From contig NC_044923.1 of assembly GCF_003576645.1 (NCBI RefSeq), positions 19,124,453 to 19,188,452 of the forward strand: a stretch of DNA of 64,000 bases, written 5' to 3'. Under the pieces are notes generated by a model. It was not told the DNA's origin. It did no database searches and saw only the letters and a list, made by a program, of their open reading frames with translations. The position numbers were made by a program, and so were the translations under genes. Within the stretch, counting starts at the first letter, position 1, and every line of letters begins with the position of its first letter. Below, in pieces: positions 21,694 through 33,325 of this stretch. This DNA is from Ipomoea triloba (Eukaryota > Streptophyta > Magnoliopsida > Solanales > Convolvulaceae).

Positions 21694-24467
21694 TCTGCTT
21701 GCAGGACACCAGGGACGTGTGGTTCATTGATAGTGGATGCTCGAGATATATGACTGGAAACCTCACGCTGCTTGAGAACATCCACCCTATCGAAGGTCCC
21801 TTGGTAACATTTGGCGACAGCGAGAAGAAAGGACGCACAAAGGCTGTTGGTGAAATTCATAAGAATGAATTGGTGATCAAGGGGGTATCCTACGTTGAGG
21901 GGCTCAAGTTCAACCTCCTTAGCACAAGCCAGTTCTGTGACAAGAGCTACAGAGTGATCTTTACCAAAAGCAAATGCCGGATTATCAATGAGTTCTCCTG
22001 AAGTCGTACTGGAAGCAGCAAGGAAAGGAAACATGTACATAGTGGATTGGAGATCTGCCAAACCATCCCTATGTATGCTGGCAAGGAGCAAGGAAGACTT
22101 ATGCTGGGATTGGCACAGTAAGCTTAGCCATCTGAACTTCAAAACTATCAACAAGCTTACTAAGAGGAACCTTGTGGAAGGACTGCCCAAAGTGACGTTT
22201 AGAAAGGATAAGATTTGTGAGGCATGTCAACGCTGCAAACAGATCAAATCCTCTTTCAAAAGCAAAGCCGAGACATCATCCACTAGACCATTAAGTCTTC
22301 TTCACATGGACTTATTTGGACCAGTGGATCCACCCAGCATGAGAGGAAGAAAGTACACTCTTGTGGTAGTAGATGACTACACAAGATTCACCTGGACCGT
22401 GTTCTTAACGAAGAAAAGCGAGACAAAAGTTGCCCTACCAAATATTTTGAAGCAAGTTCAAGTTGAAAAGGATGTCTTGATACTAAAGATCCGGTCAGAT
22501 CAAGGTGGAGAGTTCGTTAATCAAGTGATCGAGAGCTACTGCAACGAGAATGGGATTCATCATCAACTGTCAGCTGCTCGAACACCTCAACAGAACGGAA
22601 TTGCTGAAAGGAGAAACAGAACTCTCAAGGAAGCAGCAAGGACCATGCTCTCACAAGCCAATATACCTAAAGGATTTTGGGCAGAAGCAGTCAACACAGC
22701 GTGCTATACCCAAAATCGGTCCTTGATCGTGAAAGGAGTTGGAAAGACTCCATGTGAGTTGTGGAATGGAAGGAAACCGAATGTAAGCTACTTCCACACA
22801 TTCGGGTGCAAATGTTATATCCACAACAATGGGAAGACTCAGCTAAGAACTTTTGAAGAAAAGGCAGATGATGGAGTATTTCTGGGATACTCATCGACAA
22901 GCAAAGCATTCAGAGTCTTCAACAAGCGGAGATTGGTGGTTGAAGAATCCATACATGTCTCTTTTGATGATAGAGCATCGACAGATCAACCATCGAAGTC
23001 AATGGAAGCAGCTGAGGAAGTTCAGCCAGAGTCTATCGAGAGATCAAACTTACCTCTCGAAGAAAAGCAGTCGAGAGTTCGAGACGTTGCGGAACTCCAG
23101 TCAGAATCAGATGATGAAAAGTCTACCAAGAAGAAAGCTCCTGACTCAGTTGATCAGATCCAGATCATAGATGTTCAACCCACATCTCAACCTACAACGG
23201 AGGTATCAACATAGGAGCCACAACCCGACCTAAGATGGCTGAGAAGTCACCCTGCTGATCAAGTGATTGGAGATGTACATGATAGAGTTCGGACCAGATC
23301 AGCATACAGAGAAAGCATGTTTGCTTGCTTTCTATCTCAAATAGAGCCTAAGGTGATCGATGAGGCTCTATGTGATCCAGATTGGGTGCAAGCCATGCAA
23401 GAGGAACTTCATCAGTTTGAGCGGAAGGATGTTTGGAAACTAGTTCCGAGACGTCATCATCAGAATGTCATTGGTACAAAGTGGGTTTTCAGAAACAAGA
23501 TGAATGAGGATGGAATCATTGTTAGGAACAAGGCCAGACTTGTTGCCAAAGGNNNNNNNNNNNNNNNNNNNNNNNNNNNNNNNNNNNNNNNNNNNNNNNN
23601 NNNNNNNNNNNNNNNNNNNNNNNNNNNNNNNNNNNNNNNNNNNNNNNNNNNNNNNNNNNNNNNNNNNNNNNNNNNNNNNNNNNNNNNNNNNNNNNNNNNN
23701 NNNNNNNNNNNNNNNNNNNNNNNNNNNNNNNNNNNNNNNNNNNNNNNNNNNNNNNNNNNNNNNNNNNNNNNNNNNNNNNNNNNNNNNNNNNNNNNNNNNN
23801 NNNNNNNNNNNNNNNNNNNNNNNNNNNNNNNNNNNNNNNNNNNNNNNNNNNNNNNNNNNNNNNNNNNNNNNNNNNNNNNNNNNNNNNNNNNNNNNNNNNN
23901 NNNNNNNNNNNNNNNNNNNNNNNNNNNNNNNNNNNNNNNNNNNNNNNNNNNNNNNNNNNNNNNNNNNNNNNNNNNNNNNNNNNNNNNNNNNNNNNNNNNN
24001 NNNNNNNNNNNNNNNNNNNNNNNNNNNNNNNNNNNNNNNNNNNNNNNNNNNNNNAGCACATCAGGGACATGTCAGTTTCTAGGTGGAAGACTTGTCTCAT
24101 GGTTTAGCAAGAAACAGCATTCGATAGCTACAAGCACCGCTGAGGCAGAATACGTAGCAGCTGGAAGTTGCTGTGCTCAGATTTTATGGATGAAGCAACA
24201 ACTACTGGATTATGGTGTTGAATGTAAAGAGGTTAGGATTATGTGTGATAACACCAGTGCTATAGCTATTACTCAGAATCCAGTGTTACATTAAAGGACA
24301 AAACACATTGATATCAAGTATCACTTCATCAGAGACCATGTTGAGAAAAAGGATATAACTTTGGAATACGTTGCAACGGAGGAGCAACTAGCAGATATTT
24401 TCACAAAAGCGTTATGTGAAAATAGATTCTCTCAACTAAGGTTAGAATTGGGAATGATAGAATTGGG
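21690..24467 (+). pseudogene. pol: Copia pol, copy 2 (protease, integrase, RT, RNase H; frameshift, stops, gap)
   Basis: Protease FIDSGCSRYMTG opens the frame, which lies -1 relative to gag and overlaps its TGA. A one-base shift near 21990-22001 separates protease from the next frame, which starts with the pre-integrase segment (WHSKLSHLN...CEACQRC zinc ligands). The integrase core has HMDLFGP, IRSDQGGEF and NGIAERRNRT for D, D and E. A TAG at 23212-23214 precedes RT ([25 protein letters not shown]). A 502-N gap removes the RT core. RNase H resumes at 24055 with a TAA at 24292-24294 where copies 1 and 3 have a serine codon. Four lesions make it a pseudogene. Confidence 0.9.
23553..24054. other. 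Assembly gap (502 N) in RT of copia copy 2
   Basis: Copy 3 has about 900 bp between the flanking sequences, so the gap size is underestimated. Confidence 0.98.
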
Positions 24468-24521
24468 NNNNNNNNNNNNNNNNNNNNNNNNNNNNNNNNN
24501 NNNNNNNNNNNNNNNNNNNNN
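24468..24521. other. Assembly gap (54 N) after pol of copia copy 2
   Basis: In copy 1 about 790 bp, including the small ORF, lie between the flanking sequences. Either a real deletion or a wrongly sized gap is present. Confidence 0.95.
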
Positions 24522-25226
24522 TCTCGCAATCTGTGTTCGAAAGGTAGTTCGAGAGGTCACCCGATCAGTTTGTCTATATACGTTATGTCTCGAAGAAGGG
24601 TAGTTCGAGAGGTCATTATCTTCTTGTATTTAGTGCCATGAACTGTTTCGCATATAAGGAGGGTTAGGGATCAATCACTCAGGGGGAAGATCCTTAACCA
24701 GATCAAGACGGAGGAATAAGGAGGTTTAGGGATCAATCACTCAGGGGGAAGATCCTTAAACTCATTTGGAAGATGATTCACCTTCGAGAGGTGAAACTGA
24801 TGAGCTCAACGGATATATGTGGAATGGCTAAATTTGGACATTAATGTTAGCCACGTGGTCTTCGGTTACTGACGGTTTTCCGTACTTAAAGGCATTATCT
24901 TGATGAGTGGGAGCATGCTTATATAAATATCATCTCTTTATATCCCACTATCCAAAACCGTATTATACCTTACCAAAATACCCTTACCATATCTTACATA
25001 CATAACCGTTATAAAAGGGTATTTCTGACCTTTCAATTCTTTTAAATTAACCGGGATCCCTTTTTTTTTTTTCGGGTCAAGCTCTCAACCCTACCCATAT
25101 ATCCAACCCAAGTCCACATGATATAAAAGCCAATTTCTTCTTCCTTACCCGGATTCAAGCTCAAACCGAATACCCAAAACCCCCAAATCCTAAACACTGT
25201 ACACATTCCCTCCAACACCTCAAACA
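24522..25226 (+). promoter_or_regulatory. ORF2 upstream region of copia copy 2 with G-box and TATA box
   Basis: CACGTG at 24852-24857, TATATAA from 24920 and the ORF2 ATG at 25227 reproduce the 68- and 307-bp spacings of copy 1. Two diverged units of the 68-bp repeat lie near 24653-24760. A run of T near 25064 is private to this copy. No gene is seen. Confidence 0.5.
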
Positions 25227-26036
25227 ATGGCGTCTGAATCATCATCATCATTCTCATCTTCCGGTGCATACCAGAGGGAGCTGGAACACATAAGTTCTCA
25301 GATGAAACAAGTCAAGGCGGGGAGTATTCTTGACAGAGATGGTTTCGTTGCTCACTCGACGAACCCAACGATGGCGGAGAAAGTCCTGAAGAAGTTCGAA
25401 AAGGCAGGACTTATGAAATACATGACACACGACTACCAAACCATTCATGAACTCGACTTCACTGAATGGTTCGCGAATGCCAAGGTCACGAAGGGCAAAA
25501 TAGAGAGTCGGTTCAATGAGATCCATATCACGACCTCTGTTGGTGACCTCAGAGCAGCATTCGACTTCGCAACGTCGGAGGAAGCAGTCCAGCACCTCTC
25601 GGATTATAACTTGGACAAGCAAGCTTTTTAGGACAAAATCCGGATGGAGACTGCACCGCCCAGAGCATCCTCTGCCCTCCGCAAGTTCCACCTAAAGGAG
25701 AGGTTTGCTCTTGCTGTCGACCTTATCATGAAATTCGTGCTCGGCAAGGTGTCTGGATCTGACGAAATTAATCTGGACATCCTCAAAATCCTCCACGCCA
25801 TCTGGAACAACAACAAAATGGACTGGGCCCATATCATCTTCAACTTCCTCCAACAACAAGTGCAAAGCTCAGTGTCCAACACCAACCTGACGATCAGTAA
25901 AAAGGTTGGTTTCGGTTTTGTTGTTCAATATCTTTTGAGTTTGAAGGGCTTACAACTGAGGGAAGGGCGAGAGGTTCATTGGAATACCTATATGGGTAGG
26001 ACGAAATCTCAAGCTCCAAAGGCTAAAGGTGTTAAG

Positions 26037-26120
26037 GTTGCACCTTCTCCCTCAAAGTCTAAGGGAAGGGGCAAAAGGGTTGCACCTTCTCCCTCAAAGT
26101 CTAAGGGAAGGGGCAAAAGG
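26037..26120 (+). repeat. 42-bp exact tandem duplication in ORF2 copy 2
   Basis: VAPSPSKSKGRGKR is encoded twice (26037, 26079). Copies 1 and 3 have it once. Confidence 0.92.
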
Positions 26121-26138
26121 AAAGCCCCAGCCAAGGAG

Positions 26139-26266
26139 AACGAATCTGATGGTGAGCCTCTGGATACCCTGATCAAGAGGAACGAATCTGATGGTGAGCC
26201 TCTGGATACCCTGATCAAGAGGGTCGCCTCTGATGGTGAGCCTCTGGATACCCTGATCAAGAGGGT
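26139..26266 (+). repeat. 42-bp tandem triplication in ORF2 copy 2
   Basis: SDGEPLDTLIKR is encoded three times at 42-bp spacing (26145, 26187, 26229). Copies 1 and 3 have one unit. Confidence 0.92.
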
Positions 26267-29017
26267 CGCCTTGCCAAAGAGGGCTAAGAAAGCCAAAACC
26301 ATCACTCAGATTCGAGAGGTAACACCTTCAGCAATCCAAGTACCATTCGAAGACAGGGCACAAGCCCAGGGGGAACCTCAGGCTACACTGGCCACTGAGG
26401 TTGAGAGAGTGCCCCCTACCAGGTCCCTGTCAGGAGCTTTCTGTGTTGATCTACATGCTAATGATGGTGCTGAGGGTGCTGATGAGTTTTTAGTTGAGCC
26501 TCGAGAGGAGGTTCGAGAGATTGAAGGTACTGGGATCAGTGATCCAGTACATGCAGATGTTGAGGGACCACGAGAGGTGATAGAAGCTGCATCACCAACG
26601 GAAATTCTATCTGCTGCATCTGCTGAATTGAATGCTGAAACTACATCTCGGTTGAATCAAAGTGCTGAAAATGTGTCTAGTCTGGATGACTTCTCCAGAG
26701 TACTTCGATGGATCAACTGAAGAACAGGTCCATTTGATCAACTGATCTCGAGAGCAGCAGATATGGAGGCTGAGGAGATATTTGCACTAAACTGGTTAGA
26801 CCTCACTGCAATCCCAGCCCATGAACTTTTACATCATGCCCATGAGATGCAAGTGACCAGGAGAAATCTTGGTCGATCTGACAAAGGAAAGGGCATAGCT
26901 GTTGATGCATAAGAAGTTGAAGCCGAGTCTGAGGAAGATCCAGAACTTGATGTTCAATTTCGAGAAGATATCAGGCTCGCCACTGCAATATCCTTGGGAC
27001 AGACTATAGAACATACGAGAGGTCTAGGAGAGACCTCTGGGGTTGCTCGAGATGATACTGAAACTCCAATTCCAACGACAGCAATCCCCCTGTCCCAAGT
27101 GAATGACTCTACTCTGGACGATCAGGTAGCTTCTTCGAGAGGTGAATCCGAGACCTCTGAAGCACTTGAGGTGGCCCCTAACACTGTTCTTCTTTTGCCA
27201 CCACCTGAGTCCACACCCTTGAATGCCACAGATGAAGCTCAGCCAGTTCGAGAGGGTGAAATTTTGTTGCTCCAACTCCCAGGCTTTCCTATCGATATGG
27301 AGCAGAAAGAGCAACAAGAGCAGACTGTGCAAAGTCCTGCTGGATCGAGAGATACTAAGGAAGAAGATGTGTTATCGGAGGTGGAAATAGGGAAGCACCT
27401 GTCGACACCTCATCTTCAACCCCACCAGCAGATGACCAAGTTCCCAGCACTGGTTCGAGAGGTGACGCTGAGGGGGAACTTCCATTAGATGGAAACCGGG
27501 AAGGGTCCAATACAGAAGATCCCTCCCTGGCTGATCCAATCCCAACGGTTGCTGAAGCTGAGGCTCCAGGCTCGAGAGGTGAAGAGCAAGAAGTGATCCA
27601 TCCCTCAGGTGGAAACCGGGAAGCGCCTGATATGGAGCTACCTTCGAGCTCTGATCCCAGTGTCCATGCTGGTCCTCAGGAACTCAATCGAGAGGTGGAC
27701 TCGCAATTGCAAGTCATGGGTGGAAATCTGGAAGCACCCAAGTCCCCTCCGACTAAAGGTACTACTACCTCCTCTTCTCCTTCTCCTTCTGACTATGATC
27801 AAGAGGCCGAGCAGACTTTCATTGGCGAGGTGCGTCAATTCATGACTGATCAATCTCAGAAGATGGCTCAACTTGAGCGCGTACTGACTATTGTTCGAAA
27901 CTCTGCAATACCTGCTGCTGGCACAAGTAACTCCCGAGCCAGCCATGAAGAACTTCTCGAACAAGCAGTATGGGCTGAGGATGCAGCACGGAGAGCTGCA
28001 AATGAGGCTGCCGTAGCTCGATCAGAGGCTGAAGGTGCAAGAGCTGAATTAGCTGAGTTACGAGCAGAGCTTAGAGCCTATCAAAACTCTAGTGAGCTTC
28101 GACAGGACGTAATCAAAGCACTACTCGATGACCTGTCGAACCAAGTACCTGCCCAACTTCAAGCACTCTTCGAAGGTATGTCCACCCTCCTTTCCCACGC
28201 AGATGATGCCACCAAGGGGGAAAATACTCAGGGAAGGACATCAACAACTAGCAAGAAGAAAAGGGCAGCAAGTGAACCAGTTGGACCTCCTCCAAAAGTC
28301 CCAAAGACAATAAGCAAGGCAGTGGAGGAAGCCAAGAGGAAGGAGGATCTAAGGGTTCAGCGCACAAAAGAGTTAGAGAAGGGAAGAGAAGAAGACAGAG
28401 AAAGAAAAAGGAAAAGGCAAGAACAACAAACAGAGAAAGAAAGAAAAGATGAACAAAAGTTGATCGCCTTCAAGTTCGGGAATAGAGAAGACACCGAGCA
28501 AAGTCTCGTTCATCAGATCTTCAATCTTCTGAAGTATGTTGGAATGTCTCTTCACAGCAACATGTCTCCAGAAGAATGTATCTACTGGTGGAAGAATGAA
28601 GTAATTGAAGGTGAGTTTGTTGGGGAGGCTTTCAGGAACTACCTATTCTTCCATGTCACAGATGACTATCTGAGTTTGGTAGACACAAAAGACCCCATCA
28701 AGACACGAGAAGCAATCAACAAGAAGATTCTAGCAAACAAGAAGTAAGCTCTCGTAGTCCATAACTCGTTCTTGATCATCTCTGATTGTTATTGATCTCT
28801 TTTGTCTTCTTCTATTTTATCTTTTCTGCTAAAGTCTTGTAAGACATTCCCTTTATGTTAATATATATATATCTTTTACTGGGGTGTTGCGTGAGTTCTT
28901 ACTTCATGCTTTAGCAGATTAGATCGCTTGTCAAACTTACCGTATGCGCTGAAAATAAAATTAATGTTCTTTTCTTGCTAATCAGCCATACGAGTAAGTA
29001 TAAGTGTTGGCATCATC

Positions 29018-29031
29018 AAAAAGGGGGAAAT
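29018..29031 (+). other. Polypurine tract of copia copy 2
   Basis: AAAAAGGGGGAAAT immediately before TGTTAGG of the LTR, identical to copy 1. Confidence 0.88.
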
Positions 29032-30804
29032 TGTTAGGAACATAATGTAATAGGTTTTGATGATACCAAAATGTATTTCAGAATCCCCTAAGTCTCGAAA
29101 GATAGAAATTATATGTAAGTTCGACAAGTAAACTAAGAGCGAAGATACAACCGGGTAACTTGAGCTCAACTCGGAAAATATTTAAGCTTAAGGTGAAACT
29201 TGTGTGAACATCTTAGAAAGTCTTGTGTTGTAATCTTATAGATAGATCAGAAGAAGGCACGGGACAACACTGGAGGAATAAGGGTCTGCGAGACATCAAC
29301 TAAGTCTCGAGACATAAGCAGAGTTCGAGATATAGGATCTCTCGATACAACAACCTAGTTCGAGACATAAGCAGAGTTCGAGAGAAAGATCTCTCGATAC
29401 ATGGGGATCAAGACATCAAACAATCGAGACATCAATCTTGGTATCGATAAACTGACACTTCTCCAAAAGGCTGAATGACGGTCAGGAAGCATGAATAAAG
29501 TTTGGAGAAGAAGAATATCATGGAGATAAAATATTAAGGAGGTGCCAGAAGTGGATGCCACATCAGAATTCCACAACAAACGGATAGAAGGTGCACCAAT
29601 CCAAAGTCGGTCTTATTCCCTAAAACGAGGATCAATGGGAATTTAAAAAGAGTAACTTTTACCAAAAGTAGCAAGTGGAGCATGGACTCAAGAAAGTGGA
29701 TTATGGAATATCCACTACCAAACAAAAGGTTCAAGTTACAAGACCACCACTCCATGAAAAATGCTGAAAAGATGCAAGTCCCATACACAGCATGGGAGAC
29801 AGATTTCAAACGGAATAATTTTCCCTCCAACGGAATTATTCCTCAACTCTCATTTAAAAAGGACGTGAAGACACAAGCTCGAAGTGGAAGTTAGTGGTTT
29901 TAATTCGAAAATCTTAAGAGGTGTCTGATTCATACGTTCAAGTGCAAGTGCTCAATCCGGAATATCATCCTGATATTCAAAAACAGCGAGAAAAACACAT
30001 CTTAGTGTTTGAGAGAGTTACAAAGCTTAAACTGCTACACATCTAGAAGGTGACCGAAGCTGCTCTACATCAAAGTTGATTCAACGATAGCTTGTGGTCA
30101 GATTGGAGTTTGTTACATTCAACTGTGACAACCAAAGGTCCTTGCTTTGGATTAAGCAAGAAGAGCGAGTAACCTGGCAGCTGTCTAGTGAAGATCCTGA
30201 GGCTTGAGCGGGCTTGGTGATCAAAGCTCAAGTGCTCGAGAGATGGAGTAACTGGAAGCGGGGAGAAAAACCTGAGGAGAGGCGGAGTAACCTGGGAGCT
30301 GTCTTGTGAAGATCCTGAGGCTTGAGGCGGGCTTGGTGATCAAAGCTCAAGTGCTCGATAGGTGGAGTAACAAGAAGCGGGGCGAAAAACCTAAGGCTTG
30401 AGGCGGGCTTCGTGATCAAAGCTCAAGCGCTCGATATTGTACTAGAAAGGGAAGTTTTTAGTGCAATCCTTCCAGGGAGTTTCTGGAAGAAGAGTGGACG
30501 TAGGCGGGTTGGCCGAACCACTTAAAAATCTCTCTCGCATTTACTTTCTGTTTTTATCTCTCGCTATCTAAGTCTCGAACTACACTGCATATAACCGCAC
30601 CTCTCGAACTAACTCAAACTCGTGCTAACTAAAAGGGGATAACTTTTCCGCTGCGCATAAAACTTTGTCTTCATCTTGTGAGGTATCGGACCTAAACATC
30701 CTAAGTCCAATACACACGAGAGGTCGAAAAAGATTTGCAAAATCTTATACAAGTCTATTCACCCCCCCCCTCTAGACTTGTACCCCATCCCCTTGGGACC
30801 AACA
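29032..30804 (+). repeat. Complete copia 3' LTR, copy 2 (1773 bp)
   Basis: It runs from TGTTAGGAAC to GGGACCAACA, the only uninterrupted LTR of this family in the window. It carries degenerate versions of the CGAGAGAT hairpins near 29330-29400, three units of the GAGGCTTGAGGCGGGCTT repeat (30196-30440), and a C-run followed by CTCTAGACTTGTACCCC at the 3' end. Small ORFs on both strands are not supported by any family. Confidence 0.92.
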
Positions 30805-30950
30805 ATCACCATTTACCACTCTCGAGTCCTATGCATGATACAATCAAGTAAACTCCCGAATGTTTGACACACCTCCACGTCCCTCCTTCGAGACCGACAC
30901 TCGGGGAGTCACAGACTTTCCGTTTTATCATACAAATATCTTTTGACATC
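30805..30950 (+). repeat. Athila-type LTR fragment
   Basis: The sequence (CGAATGTTTGACACACCTCC, GACACTCGGGGAGTCACAGA) is the reverse complement of part of the minus-strand LTR at about 52190-52345. It abuts the copia LTR end, so copy 2 appears to have inserted in an Athila LTR. Confidence 0.7.
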
Positions 30951-30960
30951 TCAACCCTAT

Positions 30961-31875
30961 TCACAAAACTCCAATGTCATCATCCGCTTGTCCGGCCTGC
31001 TGAGGCGCGACCAATCCTCTCAACCTCTTGTGGGGAATGTGGAAGCGCTCTATAAGCTCCCTGCTCTCATCCGTTGGCATCTTGCTCAACTCGTGAGCCG
31101 TGACATACTCATTCCCGTCCACTTGAAACAACCCGCAATACTGTAGACTCGGCGCATTGAAAGCGCTATGAATCGGCTGCCTAGCTAGATCCCGGGTCAC
31201 ATTCACCCTCTTCTTCTGAAAGATCCAACTCAGAATCATCCCATAGGGTCGGTTGCGACGCTTGGCTGTCTTGCAGAACTCCATATGAGAGATCATCAAA
31301 TTGGGCAAGTCAAAGTTAACCCGATGCTTTAGAAAATATGCAAAGGTACACTCCATCCCTGCTACCTCCTTACTGTTGTTCCTGTTCGGTAACAAACTCT
31401 CTCCTACTAGCAAGGTCAAAATCCTTTGCTCACCAGTCAGGTCATGCTTAATAGTCCTGGCATCCAATGTGATGCCCTCATCTTGCCCCATCATATACCG
31501 CAAATAATCTCAAAAGCCCACCTCTTGCGTCTCAATCCAACAGTGACGCTCATACTGACTCACCCCTCCTAACGGCAAACTGAGTAACCTAACAAGCTTG
31601 GGAGGGTCAAAGGTAATCTTCACACCCTTCACTATCGAAGTGAGGACGGGTACTTGGTTAACTTTCTTAACCTTCATATTTTGATAAAACTGATCGACCA
31701 AGTTGGGATAAACTACGTTCTCAATCCGCAGGAATTGTTCCAACAAGCCTTGAAAATTTAGCATGTTCACGAGTTCAGGCGAGAAATGTAATCGGTCAAG
31801 AGCCTTACCATCGATAATGGAATATTGGATGTTGCTCTGACCTTCACCTTCACCAGCCTGATTTCTTCTTGGCAT
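30961..31875 (-). pseudogene. Accessory ORF of the pol-less element, minus copy
   Basis: Starts MPRRNQAGEGEG at 31875, the same start as the plus copy at 39844. The domain includes DGKALDRLHFSPELVNMLNF, VDQFYQNMKVK, VKGVKITFDPPKL and GEQRILTLLVGESLLPNRNN. A TGA at 31510-31512 replaces an arginine codon of the plus copy, and the same frame continues to about 30975, where the acidic linker is cut at the junction. The intact copy at 39844 shows the missing acidic, coiled-coil and YP-rich tail. Confidence 0.75.
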
Positions 31876-32653
31876 GTTTGCAGCTGTTGCCCACTGAACC
31901 ACCTGCTATAGTAGGAAAGGACCAGAAGCAGAAAAGAGATGCACTGGCGTGTGTCGTTAGCGATGGACGATGGACTTGTCTGCTTCGTTGACGGAGAAGA
32001 TCCATGGAAAACACTGGACTGCTCGCTGCTACGAGGGAGAAGGACGGAACAAAAAGAGCCGATTGATCAAGAGATAGGGTTTTAATCTGAGTGGGAACGA
32101 AAAATGATGCATGTACCCTTTGACCTTGCGGAACCCTTCAACGGAATACCTTGGCCCGTCAGTTCACCATACTTCTTCTAGCGGAACCACCTAACGGAAG
32201 ACGTTGGTTCGTCGCCTCCTTTCGCATGCACACACGGAGTACATTCACGGAGTGCCCTGCTCCGCTCACCCTATCCGCTCGGCCACGCCTACCCGAAACA
32301 ACAACAAAAAATGCGATCTTGCGACCTAAAACTAATGAATTAGCACGGTTGGACGGTCCGGTACCTTTGCCACTAGTCCTTGGATGCGGGTTCGAGTCTT
32401 AGTGTGAACATCGGTCCTCTTCTTGGTCCCCTTTTTGCTTGATCCCTCCTTTCTTCCTTTTGTTTTCTCGACCCTGACTTCACGACCTTCTTGATAGCAT
32501 CCCACGAGATTGGACCTTCGAACTTACTACCTAAACGCTACCTAAACTCCCTAGCTAACGGAAGATCGCCTAAGGGTCAGTTAAAGGTGTAACTATCTAC
32601 ATGCACCTTAGAGAAAAAGGTCCTAAAGCACCTATATGCCATGTAATTAGAGA
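31876..32653 (-). other. Spacer between gag and accessory ORF (minus copy)
   Basis: No ORF with recognisable content. A tRNA-like segment with a B-box-like GGGTTCGAGTC lies at about 32337-32404 on the plus strand, antisense to the element. The matching segment is at 39283-39345 in the other copy. Confidence 0.5.
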
Positions 32654-33114
32654 TTAGGCTTGGAGGTTACCTTCATTAAGCCCACTAGCCTCCGCCTGGG
32701 TCCGGCCCATCACAAAGATCTTCTTCTGCTGTGGCCCAGCTTGCAGCACTCGGCCTCCACTCGGCTTGGTTCCACCACTACCCTCAGGCTCCTTGGAAGA
32801 TCGGGTTGCCATTGGAGCTCCCGAGGTTGCACTCGGTCTGGACTGGGATGATCCTCCCTTTCGGGATATGCACTCATAAGCTCTGTGCCCTCGCTGACCG
32901 CAACTAAAACACTCAACCAAAAACCCTTCACAGTTCTTCCCTGGGTGGTCCTTCCCACACCTCCTACAGTAGAAGTGCCGCTCTCGGATTCCGTCACCCC
33001 TCGGTCCTTGCCCCAGGCCAGGGCGGGAAGCACCTCCACTATTAGCACCACCCTTCTGAAAGTTTCCTCCTGAACCGGAGCCTCTAAGTCTATGCCTCTT
33101 GGGGTCGGATGTAC
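32654..33114 (-). CDS. gag: Chromovirus-type gag fragment with two zinc knuckles
   Basis: On the minus strand the frame is open from the junction at 33114. Knuckle 1 is CRRCGKDHPGKNC (CX2CX3HX4C) and knuckle 2 is CFSCGQRGHRAYEC (CX2CX4HX4C). A glycine/serine-rich stretch and [14 protein letters not shown] follow, the block that in Tekay-type polyproteins leads into protease. Here a stop at 32654-32656 closes the frame 12 codons later, and no protease follows. The N-terminal gag part is missing. Confidence 0.8.
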
Positions 33115-33115
33115 C

Positions 33116-33325
33116 TGTAACCCCTCATCTTTTCCGATGGGTTTAGAGTTCGAAAATTTTTGTTTAGGCTATGACATTTATGAGAAGATCTCTCGGTATT
33201 TCAAAAGAATTTTTTTAAAGACTAGTTATTAATAAGCTGCGATCTACGTACCGGTCACGAACCGTAAAATTTTAAAGGTTGCATATACAACTCGAATCTT
33301 TCCTAGGAAATGGATTATTAAGTAT
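33116..33325 (+). repeat. Chromovirus LTR start fragment
   Basis: It starts TGTAACCCCTCATC and aligns over about 200 bp with the start of the LTR at 19255 read on the minus strand, including a shared GTCACGAACCGTAAAATTTT block. It stops where pol sequence begins. Confidence 0.7.

Larger units (their letters stand above)
25227..28747 (+). pseudogene. Copia 3' ORF (ORF2), copy 2, multiple lesions
   Basis: Same start (MASESS) and domain order as copy 1. The first domain carries DFTEWFANAKVTKG. Stops are TAG at 25629-25631 (TGG in copy 3), TGA at 26718-26720 (TGG in copy 3) and TAA at 26910-26912 (CAA in copy 3). A one-base deletion near 27375 moves the frame, and the remainder (to 28747) reads through the SRG/GGNREAP repeats, coiled coil, charged helix and the IYWWKNEVIEGEF C-terminal domain. 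The C-terminal 380 codons are uninterrupted. Two 42-bp duplications at 26037 and 26139 are probably artefacts. Confidence 0.82.
19715..30804 (+). mobile_element. SIRE-like Ty1/copia retrotransposon, copy 2 (5'-truncated, complete 3' LTR)
   Basis: Contains gag, pol (with gap), spacer, ORF2, polypurine tract and a full 3' LTR. The 5' LTR and the start of gag are absent at the junction with the chromovirus near 19714. The right flank at 30805 is an Athila LTR fragment, so no target-site duplication can be tested. Gag is the most complete of the copies, while pol and ORF2 carry several stops. Confidence 0.9.
30961..33115 (-). mobile_element. Non-autonomous chromovirus relative: gag plus accessory ORF, no pol (minus copy)
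   Basis: Read on the minus strand: gag C-terminal half with two zinc knuckles, an early gag stop, a 0.75-kb spacer, then an accessory ORF. No protease, RT or integrase lies between. The plus-strand relative at 38912-43980 has the same order, which argues that absence of pol is a feature of the family. Both LTRs of this copy are missing. Confidence 0.65.
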
